In this document: piece after piece, positions 15,447 through 24,412 of the stretch | Layout: each line of letters begins with the position of its first letter | Position numbering within the stretch: the stretch's first letter is position 1 | Translations under genes and position numbers: made by a program | Source of the DNA: Pseudobacillus wudalianchiensis | Lineage (GTDB): Bacteria; Bacillota; Bacilli; Bacillales; Domibacillaceae | Direction of reading: 5' to 3' | NCBI RefSeq assembly: GCF_001685015.1 | Contig: NZ_MAYT01000023.1 | Coordinates: 25,790 to 89,789, forward strand | DNA: 64,000 bases | The notes under the pieces: model-generated | What the model saw: the letters and a program-made list of their open reading frames with translations, nothing else | Databases searched by the model: none | What the model was told of the DNA's origin: nothing

Positions 15447-16604
15447 TTGGAACACTTGATCAATGAACAGGTAAAAAATATTCAGATTTCTGGTATTCGT
15501 AAATTTTTTAATCTAGTCGGCGGGATTGACGATATGGTCTCTCTTACAATCGGGCAGCCCGACTTCCTCACACCCGAGCATGTCAAAGAAGCAGGCAAAG
15601 AAGCGATTGAAAACAATTATACAACCTATACCCATAACGCTGGCTTCCTTGAACTGCGGAAAGCGGCGGCTGATTATGTACATACAAAATATCATTTAAC
15701 ATACTCTCCGGAGTCAGAAGTAATCGTAACAGTCGGAGCCAGCCAGGCCATTGACATTACCCTGCGCACACTTTTGTCACCAGGGGATGAAGTTATTTTA
15801 CCAGGACCCGTGTATCCTGGCTATGAACCCATTATCCAAATGTGCCAGGCTAACGTACGTACCGTCGATACACGGACAAATGGATTTAAGCTGACAGCAG
15901 AATTAATCAGCGATGCGTTAACAGACAAAACGAAAGCTGTTATTTTGCCTTACCCGTCCAATCCAACAGGCGTCAGTCTGACAGAAGCTGAACTAAAAGC
16001 GATTGCGGACCTGTTAAAGGGAAAAGACGTCTTCGTGATCGCTGATGAAATCTATAGTGAACTGACGTTTGATGCGCCTCATGTATCGATTGCTTCCTTT
16101 CTCAGAGAGCAGACAATTGTCTTAAATGGCCTGTCTAAATCACATGCGATGACAGGATGGCGAATCGGCTTCTTATTTGCTCCTGAAACGATCGCCCAGC
16201 ACATTTTAAAAGTACATCAATATAACGTGTCGTGCGCTTCTTCTGTTTCACAAATGGCGGCGTTAGAAGCTGTGTCAGCCGGTATAGATGACGCCCTTCC
16301 GATGCAAAGGGAATATAAGAAGCGACGGGATTATGTATTTGAGCGACTGTCTGCTATGGAAGCGGACGTAGTAAAACCAGACGGCGCCTTTTACTTCTTT
16401 GTAGCGATTCCCAACTGGGTTCACGAATCCTCTTTTGACTTCTGCTACAAACTTGCGATGGAACAGCGGGTAGCCGTCGTTCCTGGCAGCGCTTTTTCTG
16501 AATTTGGCGAAGGATATTTTCGACTTTCTTTTGCCTACTCCATGGAAGAGTTGCGCAAAGGGCTTGATCGCATTGAAAAGTTTTTAACTACTATGAAAAA
16601 GTAA
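15447..16604 (+). CDS. patA: PLP-dependent aminotransferase PatA
   Basis: Class I/II aminotransferase; B. subtilis PatA is assigned to N-acetyl-LL-diaminopimelate transamination in lysine/peptidoglycan synthesis, which would link it with dapH and dapL in this window. The 385 residues show the fold-type I PLP site LNGLSKSHAMTGWRIG (Lys near residue 230), the substrate-site YPSNPTG (~165) and the C-terminal FRLSFAYSMEEL with the carboxylate-binding Arg. I chose TTG at 15447 with AAAGGCGG upstream because it gives MEHLINEQVK, as in B. subtilis; the frame extending upstream to 15369 encodes unrelated residues. Confidence 0.92.
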   Translation: MEHLINEQVKNIQISGIRKFFNLVGGIDDMVSLTIGQPDFLTPEHVKEAGKEAIENNYTTYTHNAGFLELRKAAADYVHTKYHLTYSPESEVIVTVGASQAIDITLRTLLSPGDEVILPGPVYPGYEPIIQMCQANVRTVDTRTNGFKLTAELISDALTDKTKAVILPYPSNPTGVSLTEAELKAIADLLKGKDVFVIADEIYSELTFDAPHVSIASFLREQTIVLNGLSKSHAMTGWRIGFLFAPETIAQHILKVHQYNVSCASSVSQMAALEAVSAGIDDALPMQREYKKRRDYVFERLSAMEADVVKPDGAFYFFVAIPNWVHESSFDFCYKLAMEQRVAVVPGSAFSEFGEGYFRLSFAYSMEELRKGLDRIEKFLTTMKK

Positions 16605-16651
16605 AAGCACTTGGAGCCGGTTCAATCCAGCCGACTCCGAGCGCTTTTTTG
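16602..16651 (+). terminator. Intrinsic terminator after patA
   Basis: Imperfect inverted repeat AGCACTTGGAGCCGG ... CCGACTCCGAGCGCT followed by six T. Confidence 0.75.
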
Positions 16652-16652
16652 T

Positions 16653-16928
16653 TTACTTCTCTTTTTGATTTTTGTCTGTATTGCGTTGTAAGATAGCACC
16701 TGCTATTGATATTCCGATTAAATAAGGAACAATAAGCATGCCATAACCTGTACCATACTCTGTAATGTCAGAAGTAAAATGGAGATACACTCCCCAGAGG
16801 ATATAGACGCTATACCCTATGATGACCGTGATTAACCATTTCCACTTTTTAGTGAGAAGTGGAAAAAGCAGCGGGCCGCCGATGAAGATAAGTAAAATGA
16901 TGATTTGCGAAAAACTAGTGGCCACCAT
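16653..16928 (-). CDS. Small membrane protein of unknown function
   Basis: A 91-residue hydrophobic protein with three predicted membrane segments: SQIIILLIFIGGPLLFPLL (residues ~7-25), WLITVIIGYSVYILWGVYL (~31-49) and GMLIVPYLIGISIAGAILQ (~63-81), and a charged C-terminal tail. ATG at 16928 has AAGAGG five bases upstream. I do not recognise the family. The gene sits alone between patA (convergent) and ykwC (140 bp upstream in the same direction). Its reading frame is open and well formed, so I take it as real, but nothing shows its role. Confidence 0.6.
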   Translation of the reverse strand: MVATSFSQIIILLIFIGGPLLFPLLTKKWKWLITVIIGYSVYILWGVYLHFTSDITEYGTGYGMLIVPYLIGISIAGAILQRNTDKNQKEK

Positions 16929-17073
16929 ATAGCCTCTTTCTAAACGTCCTATCTTGGGCGCTGCTTTGTAAACCCATGACCTTTCCTACCCCCATCTGAA
17001 TCTTCCATTTATAACTAAGTTTTTAATATAATAATAAACTCAACACTCTTCTTTAGAAGAGCCTTCTTTAAAG

Positions 17074-17931
17074 CTAATTCCAATAGTTAAACAAAGCTTG
17101 CGTACCGCTCTCTTCCTCTCCTCGTGCAGCGAGCTCTTCATACATCTTTTTTGCAAGAGATAGCCCTGGTAATTCCAATCCCATTTTTTCTGCTTCTTCA
17201 ATGGCAATTTTCATATCCTTTATAAAATGTTTAACATAGAAGCCCGGAGCAAAGTCTCCTTGAATCATTCTTGGTGCCAAATTAGATAGAGACCAGCTTC
17301 CTGCTGCCCCTGTAGAGATGCTTTTTAGCACGTTGTCTAAATCTAGTCCCGCTTTTTGCGCATATAGCAGGGCTTCACAAACCCCAATCATATTCGTTGC
17401 GATGGCAATTTGATTGCTCATTTTTGTATGCTGTCCTGCTCCGGCTTCTCCTTGATAGACGATATTGCTGCCAATCGTTTCGAAAAGCGGCAAGGCTTTT
17501 TCAAATGCCGCTTTGCTGCCGCCCACCATAATAGCCAGCGTTCCGTTTTTCGCCCCTGTGTCTCCACCGGATACAGGAGCATCTAGCGCTTCTACTCCTT
17601 TTTCGCGTGCTTTTTCATAAATATTTCGAGCAAGGCTTGGCTGAGATGTCGTCATGTCAATCACCATTTGCCCCTCACTGCTGCCTGCCAAAATCCCTTC
17701 CGCTCCTAAGTAGACTTCCTCTACATCATGCGGCTCGCCAACAATGGTAAACACAACCTCTGTTTGACAGGCTACTTCAGCAGGTGTTTTGCACCATACA
17801 GCGCCTTTATTTAATAGCTCTTCTGCCTTCTCTTGCGTACGTGTATAAAGAAATAATTGATGTCCTGCTTTCTGCAGATGTCCCGCCATGCTTTTTCCCA
17901 TTACTCCTGTACCGATAAATCCAATTTTCAT
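17074..17931 (-). CDS. ykwC: Beta-hydroxyacid dehydrogenase family protein (YkwC)
   Basis: NAD(P)-dependent oxidoreductase of the 3-hydroxyisobutyrate dehydrogenase / tartronate semialdehyde reductase family. The 285 residues begin with the Rossmann motif [17 protein letters not shown] (residues ~3-19). The substrate-binding signature [22 protein letters not shown] lies near 120, split here as [10 protein letters not shown] and [10 protein letters not shown], and the catalytic Lys is in [11 protein letters not shown] near 172. ATG at 17931 is chosen from similarity to B. subtilis YkwC; the GTG at 17952 would add seven residues. The real substrate is not known. It is monocistronic. Confidence 0.88.
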   Translation of the reverse strand: MKIGFIGTGVMGKSMAGHLQKAGHQLFLYTRTQEKAEELLNKGAVWCKTPAEVACQTEVVFTIVGEPHDVEEVYLGAEGILAGSSEGQMVIDMTTSQPSLARNIYEKAREKGVEALDAPVSGGDTGAKNGTLAIMVGGSKAAFEKALPLFETIGSNIVYQGEAGAGQHTKMSNQIAIATNMIGVCEALLYAQKAGLDLDNVLKSISTGAAGSWSLSNLAPRMIQGDFAPGFYVKHFIKDMKIAIEEAEKMGLELPGLSLAKKMYEELAARGEEESGTQALFNYWN

Positions 17932-18063
17932 TTCCTTCACTACCTTCCCCACTTATATATAAAATAAGTTACTTTCCTCCGAACCTTTATGCAAACGCTC
18001 ACTGAAAAAATTAAAAATAGACTTTGATTCTCATCTTTATGCTCTATTATGGTTCGTGCACAC

Positions 18064-18091
18064 AAAAAAAAGACCTGCTTATCGGCAGGCC
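18064..18091 (-). terminator. Intrinsic terminator, probably for the SDR gene transcript
   Basis: GGCCTGC / GCAGGTC stem (one mismatch) followed on the minus strand by eight T. It lies 205 bp beyond the SDR stop; the intervening 18092-18295 shows no gene or other site. Confidence 0.7.
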
Positions 18092-18295
18092 TCAAGAAAA
18101 GGGGGTTGTGAGTGAGAATCTCCAATTGATCATGCTTGGTTATATACTTCCCACTCTCTTGCCGAATTAAACCATAAAAAGAAACTTTTTTGTTTTTTCT
18201 CTATCATACTTGATTGTTGGTATTCACCATAGGTGGACGCCTTCCGTGAGAATCAACGACTAAAAACATCCTTCTCTCTTAACAGAGCCTTGTTT

Positions 18296-19081
18296 TTAAA
18301 TAGAACGAATCATTCCGCCATCTACTAGAAAGCTGCTGCCTGTCATATATGTATTAGCGTCAGAAGCTAAAAAAGCAACCACATTAGCGAATTCTTCCGG
18401 TTGCCCATAACGGCCAAGCGGGATTCTTTTTTTAATTTGTTCATCCAATTGTTCCATAGAAATCCCCTGCTTTTCAGCGTTTATTTTATCAAGATACTTC
18501 AAACGGTCTGTCGCAATACGGCCAGGAGCTACTGTATTAACTAGAATTCCATACCGGGCAAACTCTTCCGCCAACGTTTTGGAAAGACCGACAATTCCAG
18601 TACGGAACGTATTTGACAAAATTAATCCTGAAATGGGCTCTTTAATAGAAGAAGAAGCGATATTGATAATCTTGCCGCCTTGTTTTTTTAGATGGGGCAA
18701 AGCTTCTCTTATCGACCGAATATAAGATAATAAATTTAGTTCAAAGGCTTGCTGCCATTGTTCATCACTCATATCTTCAAATGATCCGGCAGGCGGTCCT
18801 CCTGCATTATTGATTAAAATATGAATGGCCCCGAACTTTTCCACAGTGTTATGGACGACTGCCTTGATATCTTCCAAATTTGTAATATCACAAGCTGTAT
18901 AATCGACTCTTCCCTGATTCTCTCTCTCTAGCTCCTGCTTTACTTCTTCTAGCTTGCTGCTATTTCTGCTGGCAAGCATCACATTTGCCCCTCCTGCTGC
19001 CAGTTTAGCTGCAATCGCTTTTCCGAGCCCTTGACTTGAAGCAAGAACGACGGCTGTTTTTCCTTGAAAAGTTTGATCCAC
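18296..19081 (-). CDS. Atypical short-chain dehydrogenase/reductase lacking catalytic Tyr and Lys
   Basis: Rossmann-fold protein of the SDR superfamily, 261 residues. The cofactor region reads ASSQGLGKAIA (residues ~15-25) in place of the usual TGxxxGIG, the NAG motif ILINNAGGPPAG is intact near 88-99, and the Ser region INIASSSIKEP is present near 141. Where the YxxxK catalytic pair should be, the sequence is LILSNTFRTGIVGLSK, so both Tyr and Lys are replaced. This is typical of a known BKR-like SDR subgroup with imperfect catalytic tetrads. The start is GTG at 19081, 8 bp after AAGGAGG. It may bind nucleotide without ordinary SDR chemistry. It is commonly named 3-oxoacyl-ACP reductase by similarity, which I would not trust. 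Confidence 0.88.
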   Translation of the reverse strand: MDQTFQGKTAVVLASSQGLGKAIAAKLAAGGANVMLASRNSSKLEEVKQELERENQGRVDYTACDITNLEDIKAVVHNTVEKFGAIHILINNAGGPPAGSFEDMSDEQWQQAFELNLLSYIRSIREALPHLKKQGGKIINIASSSIKEPISGLILSNTFRTGIVGLSKTLAEEFARYGILVNTVAPGRIATDRLKYLDKINAEKQGISMEQLDEQIKKRIPLGRYGQPEEFANVVAFLASDANTYMTGSSFLVDGGMIRSI

Positions 19082-19270
19082 TTTAACAACCTCCTTTTCC
19101 TTTATCTGCATATTATTATAGTATATTTAGAATTTTCCTTCACTTTTTATTTCTCTGCTTACTTAAGAAGTGGTTGAAGCCGCTCCATAAATAAAGGGGC
19201 TCTTATACTTAATTGTTAACTTCCGCTCTAATCAATTATTCAAAAAACAACTTCATCCTTAACAAAACCT

Positions 19271-19304
19271 AAATAAAAAAATCCGGACGATCACCGTCCG
19301 GATT
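19271..19304 (-). terminator. Intrinsic terminator for the small gene at 19474
   Basis: Ten-base-pair perfect stem AATCCGGACG / CGTCCGGATT (19280-19304) with a five-base loop, followed on the minus strand by TTTTTTATTT. The 19305-19473 stretch between it and the gene holds nothing I recognise. Confidence 0.8.
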
Positions 19305-19473
19305 CAAGTGGGGGAAAAATGAGAATGAAAAGGCTTAAGTAAATCTCATCATGTACTGTTACTTATTATTTACCGATAATCCCTTATTTAAACATTTTTT
19401 CATATTTTTATTTAAACAGCTTATAAAAACCTGCCTTCTTCTGTAACCGAGCTATTTAATAAAGAAACGTTCA

Positions 19474-19668
19474 TTAGCTTCTCGGTTCCGCCATATAGTG
19501 ATAGATAACAGAGCCGCCTCGCTGGGCAATTCCTCTAAAATGTTTAAAATCTTCTCTTTTCACCAATTCACGTTGAAAAATGAGGAAATGCTCTTTACTA
19601 ACGTGACACTCATTAATTTCACCGTTTTTCAGTTGGTTCATTAGATTTTCTGCATCAGCTGCCGTCAT
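19474..19668 (-). CDS. Small conserved-looking protein of unknown function
   Basis: A 64-residue soluble protein starting MTAADAENLMNQLKNG and ending VIYHYMAEPRS. It has no membrane segment and one Cys. ATG at 19668 lies five bases behind AAGGA; a TTG at 19707 would add 13 residues but has no ribosome binding site. The composition looks like a real helical and beta protein (EHFLIFQRELVKREDFKHFRG split over a predicted helix). I do not recognise the family. It is divergent from ykvS. Confidence 0.6.
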   Translation of the reverse strand: MTAADAENLMNQLKNGEINECHVSKEHFLIFQRELVKREDFKHFRGIAQRGGSVIYHYMAEPRS

Positions 19669-19889
19669 AGCTATCCTTCTTTCTGAATTTTTTATCTTAT
19701 CGGGCAAATCACTTTACTCTTTTTCAAAAATAAGGCAAACTGTAAAGTAATTCATTTTACCATTTATTATAACGCAAAAATGTTTTAAATCGATTCCTGT
19801 TAGGCCTTACTTTCCAAAGCTTAATATAAAAGCAATAAAGAAACAACAAGTAAAGCTGTGTGAATTTAAACTATGGAGGAGAGAGAAAA

Positions 19890-20081
19890 ATGACAAAAGC
19901 AGAAGTGGGGAATGTGATTAGATTTAAAGGTGGACTGCAAGGAATTGTTGAAAAAGTGAATGAAAACTCGGTCATCGTTGACCTAACCATTATGGAGAAT
20001 TTTAGAGAGTTGCAAATAGAAGAAAAAACGGTCGTCAACCACAAAAACTATACTATTATTCAGCCTTCTATCAATGCATAG
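19890..20081 (+). CDS. ykvS: YkvS-like DUF2187 family protein
   Basis: A 63-residue protein with a KOW/SH3-like beta pattern: VGNVIRFKGGLQGIVEKV (residues ~6-23) and ENSVIVDLTIMENFREL. It resembles B. subtilis YkvS, a family of unknown function. ATG at 19890 follows GGAGGAGAGAG; the frame from 19860 reads through that site. It has its own terminator. Confidence 0.82.
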   Translation: MTKAEVGNVIRFKGGLQGIVEKVNENSVIVDLTIMENFRELQIEEKTVVNHKNYTIIQPSINA

Positions 20082-20093
20082 TTTCATTACTCT

Positions 20094-20135
20094 AAAACTG
20101 CCGTGTATAAACCTCCTTTATACGCGGCAGTTTTT
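20094..20135 (+). terminator. Intrinsic terminator after ykvS
   Basis: Imperfect 14-bp stem CTGCCGTGTATAAA / TTTATACGCGGCAG followed by five T. Confidence 0.88.
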
Positions 20136-20291
20136 AATAGTTTGAGCATGTTACCTTCTCTGTTACAGCTTTGCTCTCATTCCTATTCGCCTAGTATTCC
20201 CTCTTTTCCTCATTATTAAGGGATTTCCATTCTATTTTTAATAGGCTTTTGTTAAAATAAGTGCTGTAATGAAAGAAAGGAGTTCAGAAAG

Positions 20292-20900
20292 ATGGCACTT
20301 ATTAAGGATTGGCGGCTGATTTTAAGTATCATCCTGGCGCATGTATTGCTCTACATGACGTTTTCAGATCGCGATATTTTTTGGTATTTATACACAGCTG
20401 CAAACCTTTTCTTCATCAGCTTTGCTATTATTAGCGAAAAAATAGATGATAAGCAGAAGACACGAAGTTATTTAAAATATGGTGTTCTATCAGGATTACT
20501 CTTATATGCACTCTTTTTCGCGGGTCACCTTCTTCTCCCCATCCTGCCTTTTTCCCTGGAAAAAGAAGTAGCGAGCATTTATCGGTGGTACTCTCCACAG
20601 TTCTCCTGGCACTATATCGTTTTGATACTTGTTTTTATCCCCGGAGAAGAATTATTCTGGCGTGGATTTATCCAAAAACGCCTTTCCATCTATTTCAATG
20701 ACTTAACAGCGATTATTGCCGCTTCCGTGTTATACGCCTCTATCTTCCTTTACTCAGACAAATTTATCTGGGTACTTGCTGCTTTTATCGCTGGCTTATT
20801 CTGGGGATCATTGTACGTATGGAAACGCAGTGTACCAATGCTCATTATTTCTCATCTCGTATTTGATGTACTCTTAATCGTCCTGCTTCCGCTTTTCTAG
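20292..20900 (+). CDS. CPBP family intramembrane metalloprotease
   Basis: Membrane protease of the CAAX-processing/bacteriocin-processing (Abi) family. The 202 residues have about six hydrophobic segments. The first catalytic motif is IPGEELFWRGFIQKR (EExxxR near residue 117) and the second is IISHLVFDVLL (HxxxD near 185). ATG at 20292 follows AAAGGAG. The gene is alone, with a shared terminator against ykvI. Members process or degrade small membrane peptides or act in bacteriocin immunity; no peptide partner is visible here. Confidence 0.85.
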   Translation: MALIKDWRLILSIILAHVLLYMTFSDRDIFWYLYTAANLFFISFAIISEKIDDKQKTRSYLKYGVLSGLLLYALFFAGHLLLPILPFSLEKEVASIYRWYSPQFSWHYIVLILVFIPGEELFWRGFIQKRLSIYFNDLTAIIAASVLYASIFLYSDKFIWVLAAFIAGLFWGSLYVWKRSVPMLIISHLVFDVLLIVLLPLF

Positions 20901-20901
20901 G

Positions 20902-20937
20902 AAAATAAAACGAACCGTTGCGGTTCGTTTTATTTTT
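20902..20937. terminator. Bidirectional terminator between CPBP gene and ykvI
   Basis: About 15-bp stem AAAATAAAACGAACC / GGTTCGTTTTATTTT around CGTTG-type loop, with A and T runs on either side. It overlaps the last codons of ykvI. Confidence 0.85.
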
Positions 20938-21958
20938 TCCAAAGTAATAGGAGAAACAATAAACTAATCATTCCAAACAACGGATATAGGAAACCAAGCA
21001 GCGTGCCATAGGAAACTTGGCTTAATAAAAATCCAGCAGAGAAAATAAGAAGAAACAAAAGAGAAGCTGGCCAGCGGATATGATTCTCAAGCTGCTGCTT
21101 CAAGCCATAGGCGTTCCCAATCACTGATGTAAAGATCTCTCCATAAATAAGAAAAGCATAAATGAAATGAAAGGCAGGAATCAGTTTTTCCACAATCTGA
21201 GCCATTGGGATATCATATTTCGCAACATCTGCTAATTGAATTAAACTGACATGACTCGCGATCATCAGGCATGTTAATACGACTCCTCCTAAAAAAGCCC
21301 CTTTTTTAATCGTCTGCCGATCCTTTATTTCAAATGCAAGCGGGACTAATACAGCTTGTGCCAAAGCTAAATTAAAAGCTGCATAACTAAATGGCGAAGT
21401 CCAGACCTTCCATGTATGATGAGATGTTTCTTTCATAAAAAGATTTTCTAGAAAATCAGGCTGTGCTATCGCTTCACTCGCAGTATACAAATGAAACACA
21501 ATCATAAGCGGAACAACGAAAACATTGACAGCCAGCAACCCTGTTACCCCTTTTTTCATCACTAAAAAACCGATCACAATTGTTAACAGGATGCCGGCAT
21601 TTGCCGGAATATGAAATCTTTCTGAAAATAAGGCTCCCGTCCCCGAAAGCATAACACCAGTAACTCCAATCAACATAAAAAATTGAATAAACGTAGCCGC
21701 TAGACCAAACCTTTCACCAAAGAGGTACGCGTTAAATTCCTCAAAAGACTTTGCTTGTACATCCATTGCAACCAGCATGATTTTCGCTCCAAGAAAAATA
21801 AACAAACAACCACTTATAATGATTCCAAACAGTCCATAAAAGCCGAATTGTGAAAAAAACTGAACGATTTCTTTTCCGGTCGCAAAACCTGCACCAATGA
21901 TAGTTCCAACATAAACAGCCGCTATTTGGCAGGCTCCACCCCATGTCTTCAAAGCCAT
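20930..21958 (-). CDS. ykvI: YkvI family membrane protein (APC-like fold)
   Basis: A 342-residue integral membrane protein with about ten hydrophobic segments, close to B. subtilis YkvI. The first helix carries QIAAVYVGTIIGAGFATGKE (residues 11-30), typical of LeuT/APC-type transporters that have an unwound GxG substrate site. The function is not established; an amino acid or ion symporter is likely. ATG at 21958 lies in TGGCT context with GGGATGGC upstream. The stop codon lies inside the bidirectional terminator. Confidence 0.82.
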   Translation of the reverse strand: MALKTWGGACQIAAVYVGTIIGAGFATGKEIVQFFSQFGFYGLFGIIISGCLFIFLGAKIMLVAMDVQAKSFEEFNAYLFGERFGLAATFIQFFMLIGVTGVMLSGTGALFSERFHIPANAGILLTIVIGFLVMKKGVTGLLAVNVFVVPLMIVFHLYTASEAIAQPDFLENLFMKETSHHTWKVWTSPFSYAAFNLALAQAVLVPLAFEIKDRQTIKKGAFLGGVVLTCLMIASHVSLIQLADVAKYDIPMAQIVEKLIPAFHFIYAFLIYGEIFTSVIGNAYGLKQQLENHIRWPASLLFLLIFSAGFLLSQVSYGTLLGFLYPLFGMISLLFLLLLWKK

Positions 21959-22035
21959 CCCCCGCTTTATACGTGTTAGTTCACCTTATGCTTGTCTTTC
22001 ACTTTCAAGAAGAAAAAAATTTTTTGATAAAACAC

Positions 22036-22096
22036 TTGAAAGTCAAAGAAGGTCAGAGTATAATGAAATCAAAGGTCAAAGTTAGTCAAAGTCAAA
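22036..22096 (+). promoter_or_regulatory. clpE promoter with two CtsR operators
   Basis: TTGAAA (22036-22041), 17 bp, TATAAT (22059-22064) is a near-ideal sigma-A promoter. CtsR heptads flank it: AGTCAAA-GAA-GGTCAGA at 22041-22057 inside the promoter and GGTCAAA-GTT-AGTCAAA at 22074-22090 just after the expected start, with a further AGTCAAA at 22090-22096. This matches the CtsR consensus of heptads separated by three bases, so clpE should be heat- and stress-induced. Confidence 0.9.
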
Positions 22097-22151
22097 ACTT
22101 AACCTACTAAACTATTGAATCTCTAAACATGAACGGAAAGGAATGAAGTGT

Positions 22152-24302
22152 ATGTTGTGTCAAAACTGCCATCAACATCAAGCTAATGTTCAATTCCGTA
22201 TGAATATTAACGGAAAAACAAAACAGCTTTATCTATGTTCAAATTGTTATCAAAAAAATAAACAACCAATGGGAGATGGTGCGATGAACTTTCAACAATT
22301 TGGAGGATTTCCTTTTGATGACCTAATGAAAGGCTTCGGTTTTTCTAATATGAACGGCCAAGCAGCTCCTTCCCCTAAAATGCAGCCGCAGCAAAACGGC
22401 GGCAATGGTGGAAACGGCTTTCTTGATCAATTCGGCCGCAGCTTAACCAATATGGCAAAAGCCGGTTTAATTGATCCAGTCATCGGCCGAGACAAAGAGA
22501 TCAGCCGTATTATTGAAGTATTGAATCGCCGCAATAAAAACAATCCTGTCTTGATTGGTGAACCTGGTACAGGTAAAACAGCGATTGCAGAAGGCCTCGC
22601 TCTCAAAATTGCGGAAGGCGATGTACCTGCTAAACTTAAAGAAAAAGAAGTATACTTGCTGGATGTGGCATCCCTTGTGGCAAACACCGGCATTCGTGGT
22701 CAATTTGAAGAAAGAATGAAACAATTAATTACCGAATTGCAGCAACGTAAAAACGTCTTATTGTTTATTGACGAAATCCACCTAATTGTTGGCGCTGGCT
22801 CTGCTGAAGGCTCAATGGATGCCGGCAACATTTTGAAACCAGCACTTGCTCGCGGTGAATTGCAATTGATTGGTGCGACAACTTTAAAAGAATACCGCCA
22901 AATTGAAAAAGACGCCGCGTTAGAACGACGCTTCCAGCCCGTTCAAGTAAGCGAACCAACAGTAGCAGCAACGATCCAAATTTTAGCTGGCTTGCAAAAA
23001 CGCTATGAGGACTTCCACGAAGTAGCCTTTACAACAGAAGCGCTTGAAGCTTGTGCGAAATTGTCTCACCGTTACATTCAGGATCGCTTCCTGCCTGACA
23101 AAGCGATCGACTTGCTCGATGAAGCCGGATCAAAACTGAATTTAACAATCGATACACAAGATAAAGAATCCATTAACGAACGTCTTGCTCAAATTTCAAA
23201 AGAAAAAGAAACAGCCTTGCAAGAAGAAAACTATGAAAAAGCAGCCAAACTGCGTGATGAGGAACTAAAATTAGAAGAAAAACTGCAAGGAACAGAGGAA
23301 ACTGTTGAGCGCCCAGTCGTAACAGCAGAGCACATTCAACAATTAATTGAGGAAAAAACAGGTATCCCTGTCGGCAAACTTCAAGAAGACGAACAACAAG
23401 CGATGAAACACCTAGAAGAGAACTTAGCGAAAAAAGTTATTGGACAAGCAGAAGCTGTTCAAAAAGTGGCTAAAGCGATCCGTCGCAGCCGCGCCGGCTT
23501 GAAATCAAAAAATCGTCCAATCGGTTCCTTCTTATTCGTCGGCCCAACTGGTGTAGGGAAAACAGAACTAACAAAATCACTCGCTGAAGAATTATTCGGC
23601 TCTAAAGATGCGATGGTGCGTCTTGACATGAGCGAATTTATGGAAAAACACAGCGTCTCTAAATTAATCGGTTCACCTCCTGGATATGTAGGCCACGAAG
23701 AAGCCGGACAGCTAACAGAAAAAGTACGCCGCAATCCGTACAGCATTATTCTGCTTGATGAAATCGAAAAAGCCCATCCAGATGTGCAGCATATGTTTTT
23801 GCAAATTCTTGAAGATGGCCGTCTTACTGACAGTCAAGGACGGACAGTCAGCTTCAAAGACACCGTCATCATCATGACAAGCAATGCCGGAACAGCTACT
23901 AAAACGATTACTGTCGGTTTTGAGAAAAATAATGCTATCAAAGAAAGCTCTATCTTAGATTCTCTCGGCAGCTTCTTTAAGCCAGAATTCTTGAACCGCT
24001 TTGACAACATCATTGAATTTAAATCGCTCGAAAAAGCGGACTTACAGCAAATCGTTGAATTAATGCTTGCTGAATTGAATCACACTCTTACGGAGCAATC
24101 GATTGCACTTCACGTAACAGATAAAGTCAAAGAACGATTGGGTGAACTCGGCTACCATCCAGAATTCGGTGCCCGTCCGCTCCGCCGTGTTATTCAAGAA
24201 CAGCTCGAGGATGGCATCGCTGACTTTATCCTCGATCACCCAGAAACAAAGCAATTAAAAGCTGTGTTAAAAGACAACGATATTCAGATTGTAGCTGCCT
24301 AA
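22152..24302 (+). CDS. clpE: ATP-dependent Clp protease ATPase subunit ClpE
   Basis: Hsp100 unfoldase that feeds substrates to ClpP under heat or protein-damage stress. The 716 residues begin with the ClpE zinc finger (CQNC ... CSNC near residues 3-33), then AAA+ module 1 with Walker [11 protein letters not shown] (~137) and Walker [11 protein letters not shown] (~203), a short UVR-like coiled linker ([20 protein letters not shown]), and AAA+ module 2 with [10 protein letters not shown] (~475) and [11 protein letters not shown] prefer ATG at 22152, nine bases after AAAGGA, over ATG at 22143, which overlaps it. The gene stands alone behind a CtsR-controlled promoter. Confidence 0.95.
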   Translation: MLCQNCHQHQANVQFRMNINGKTKQLYLCSNCYQKNKQPMGDGAMNFQQFGGFPFDDLMKGFGFSNMNGQAAPSPKMQPQQNGGNGGNGFLDQFGRSLTNMAKAGLIDPVIGRDKEISRIIEVLNRRNKNNPVLIGEPGTGKTAIAEGLALKIAEGDVPAKLKEKEVYLLDVASLVANTGIRGQFEERMKQLITELQQRKNVLLFIDEIHLIVGAGSAEGSMDAGNILKPALARGELQLIGATTLKEYRQIEKDAALERRFQPVQVSEPTVAATIQILAGLQKRYEDFHEVAFTTEALEACAKLSHRYIQDRFLPDKAIDLLDEAGSKLNLTIDTQDKESINERLAQISKEKETALQEENYEKAAKLRDEELKLEEKLQGTEETVERPVVTAEHIQQLIEEKTGIPVGKLQEDEQQAMKHLEENLAKKVIGQAEAVQKVAKAIRRSRAGLKSKNRPIGSFLFVGPTGVGKTELTKSLAEELFGSKDAMVRLDMSEFMEKHSVSKLIGSPPGYVGHEEAGQLTEKVRRNPYSIILLDEIEKAHPDVQHMFLQILEDGRLTDSQGRTVSFKDTVIIMTSNAGTATKTITVGFEKNNAIKESSILDSLGSFFKPEFLNRFDNIIEFKSLEKADLQQIVELMLAELNHTLTEQSIALHVTDKVKERLGELGYHPEFGARPLRRVIQEQLEDGIADFILDHPETKQLKAVLKDNDIQIVAA

Positions 24303-24377
24303 CCATAATCCAGCGTCTGAACGCTTAGATTATAGAAAAAGTCTGCCTTATATATCATCAACGTTTGTCAACAGCCT

Positions 24378-24412
24378 GAAGCGTCTGAGAATAACTCAGA
24401 CGCTTCTTTTTT
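24378..24412 (+). terminator. Intrinsic terminator after clpE
   Basis: Twelve-base-pair perfect stem GAAGCGTCTGAG / CTCAGACGCTTC with an AATAA loop, followed by six T. It abuts the stop codon of the convergent peptidase gene. Confidence 0.92.
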
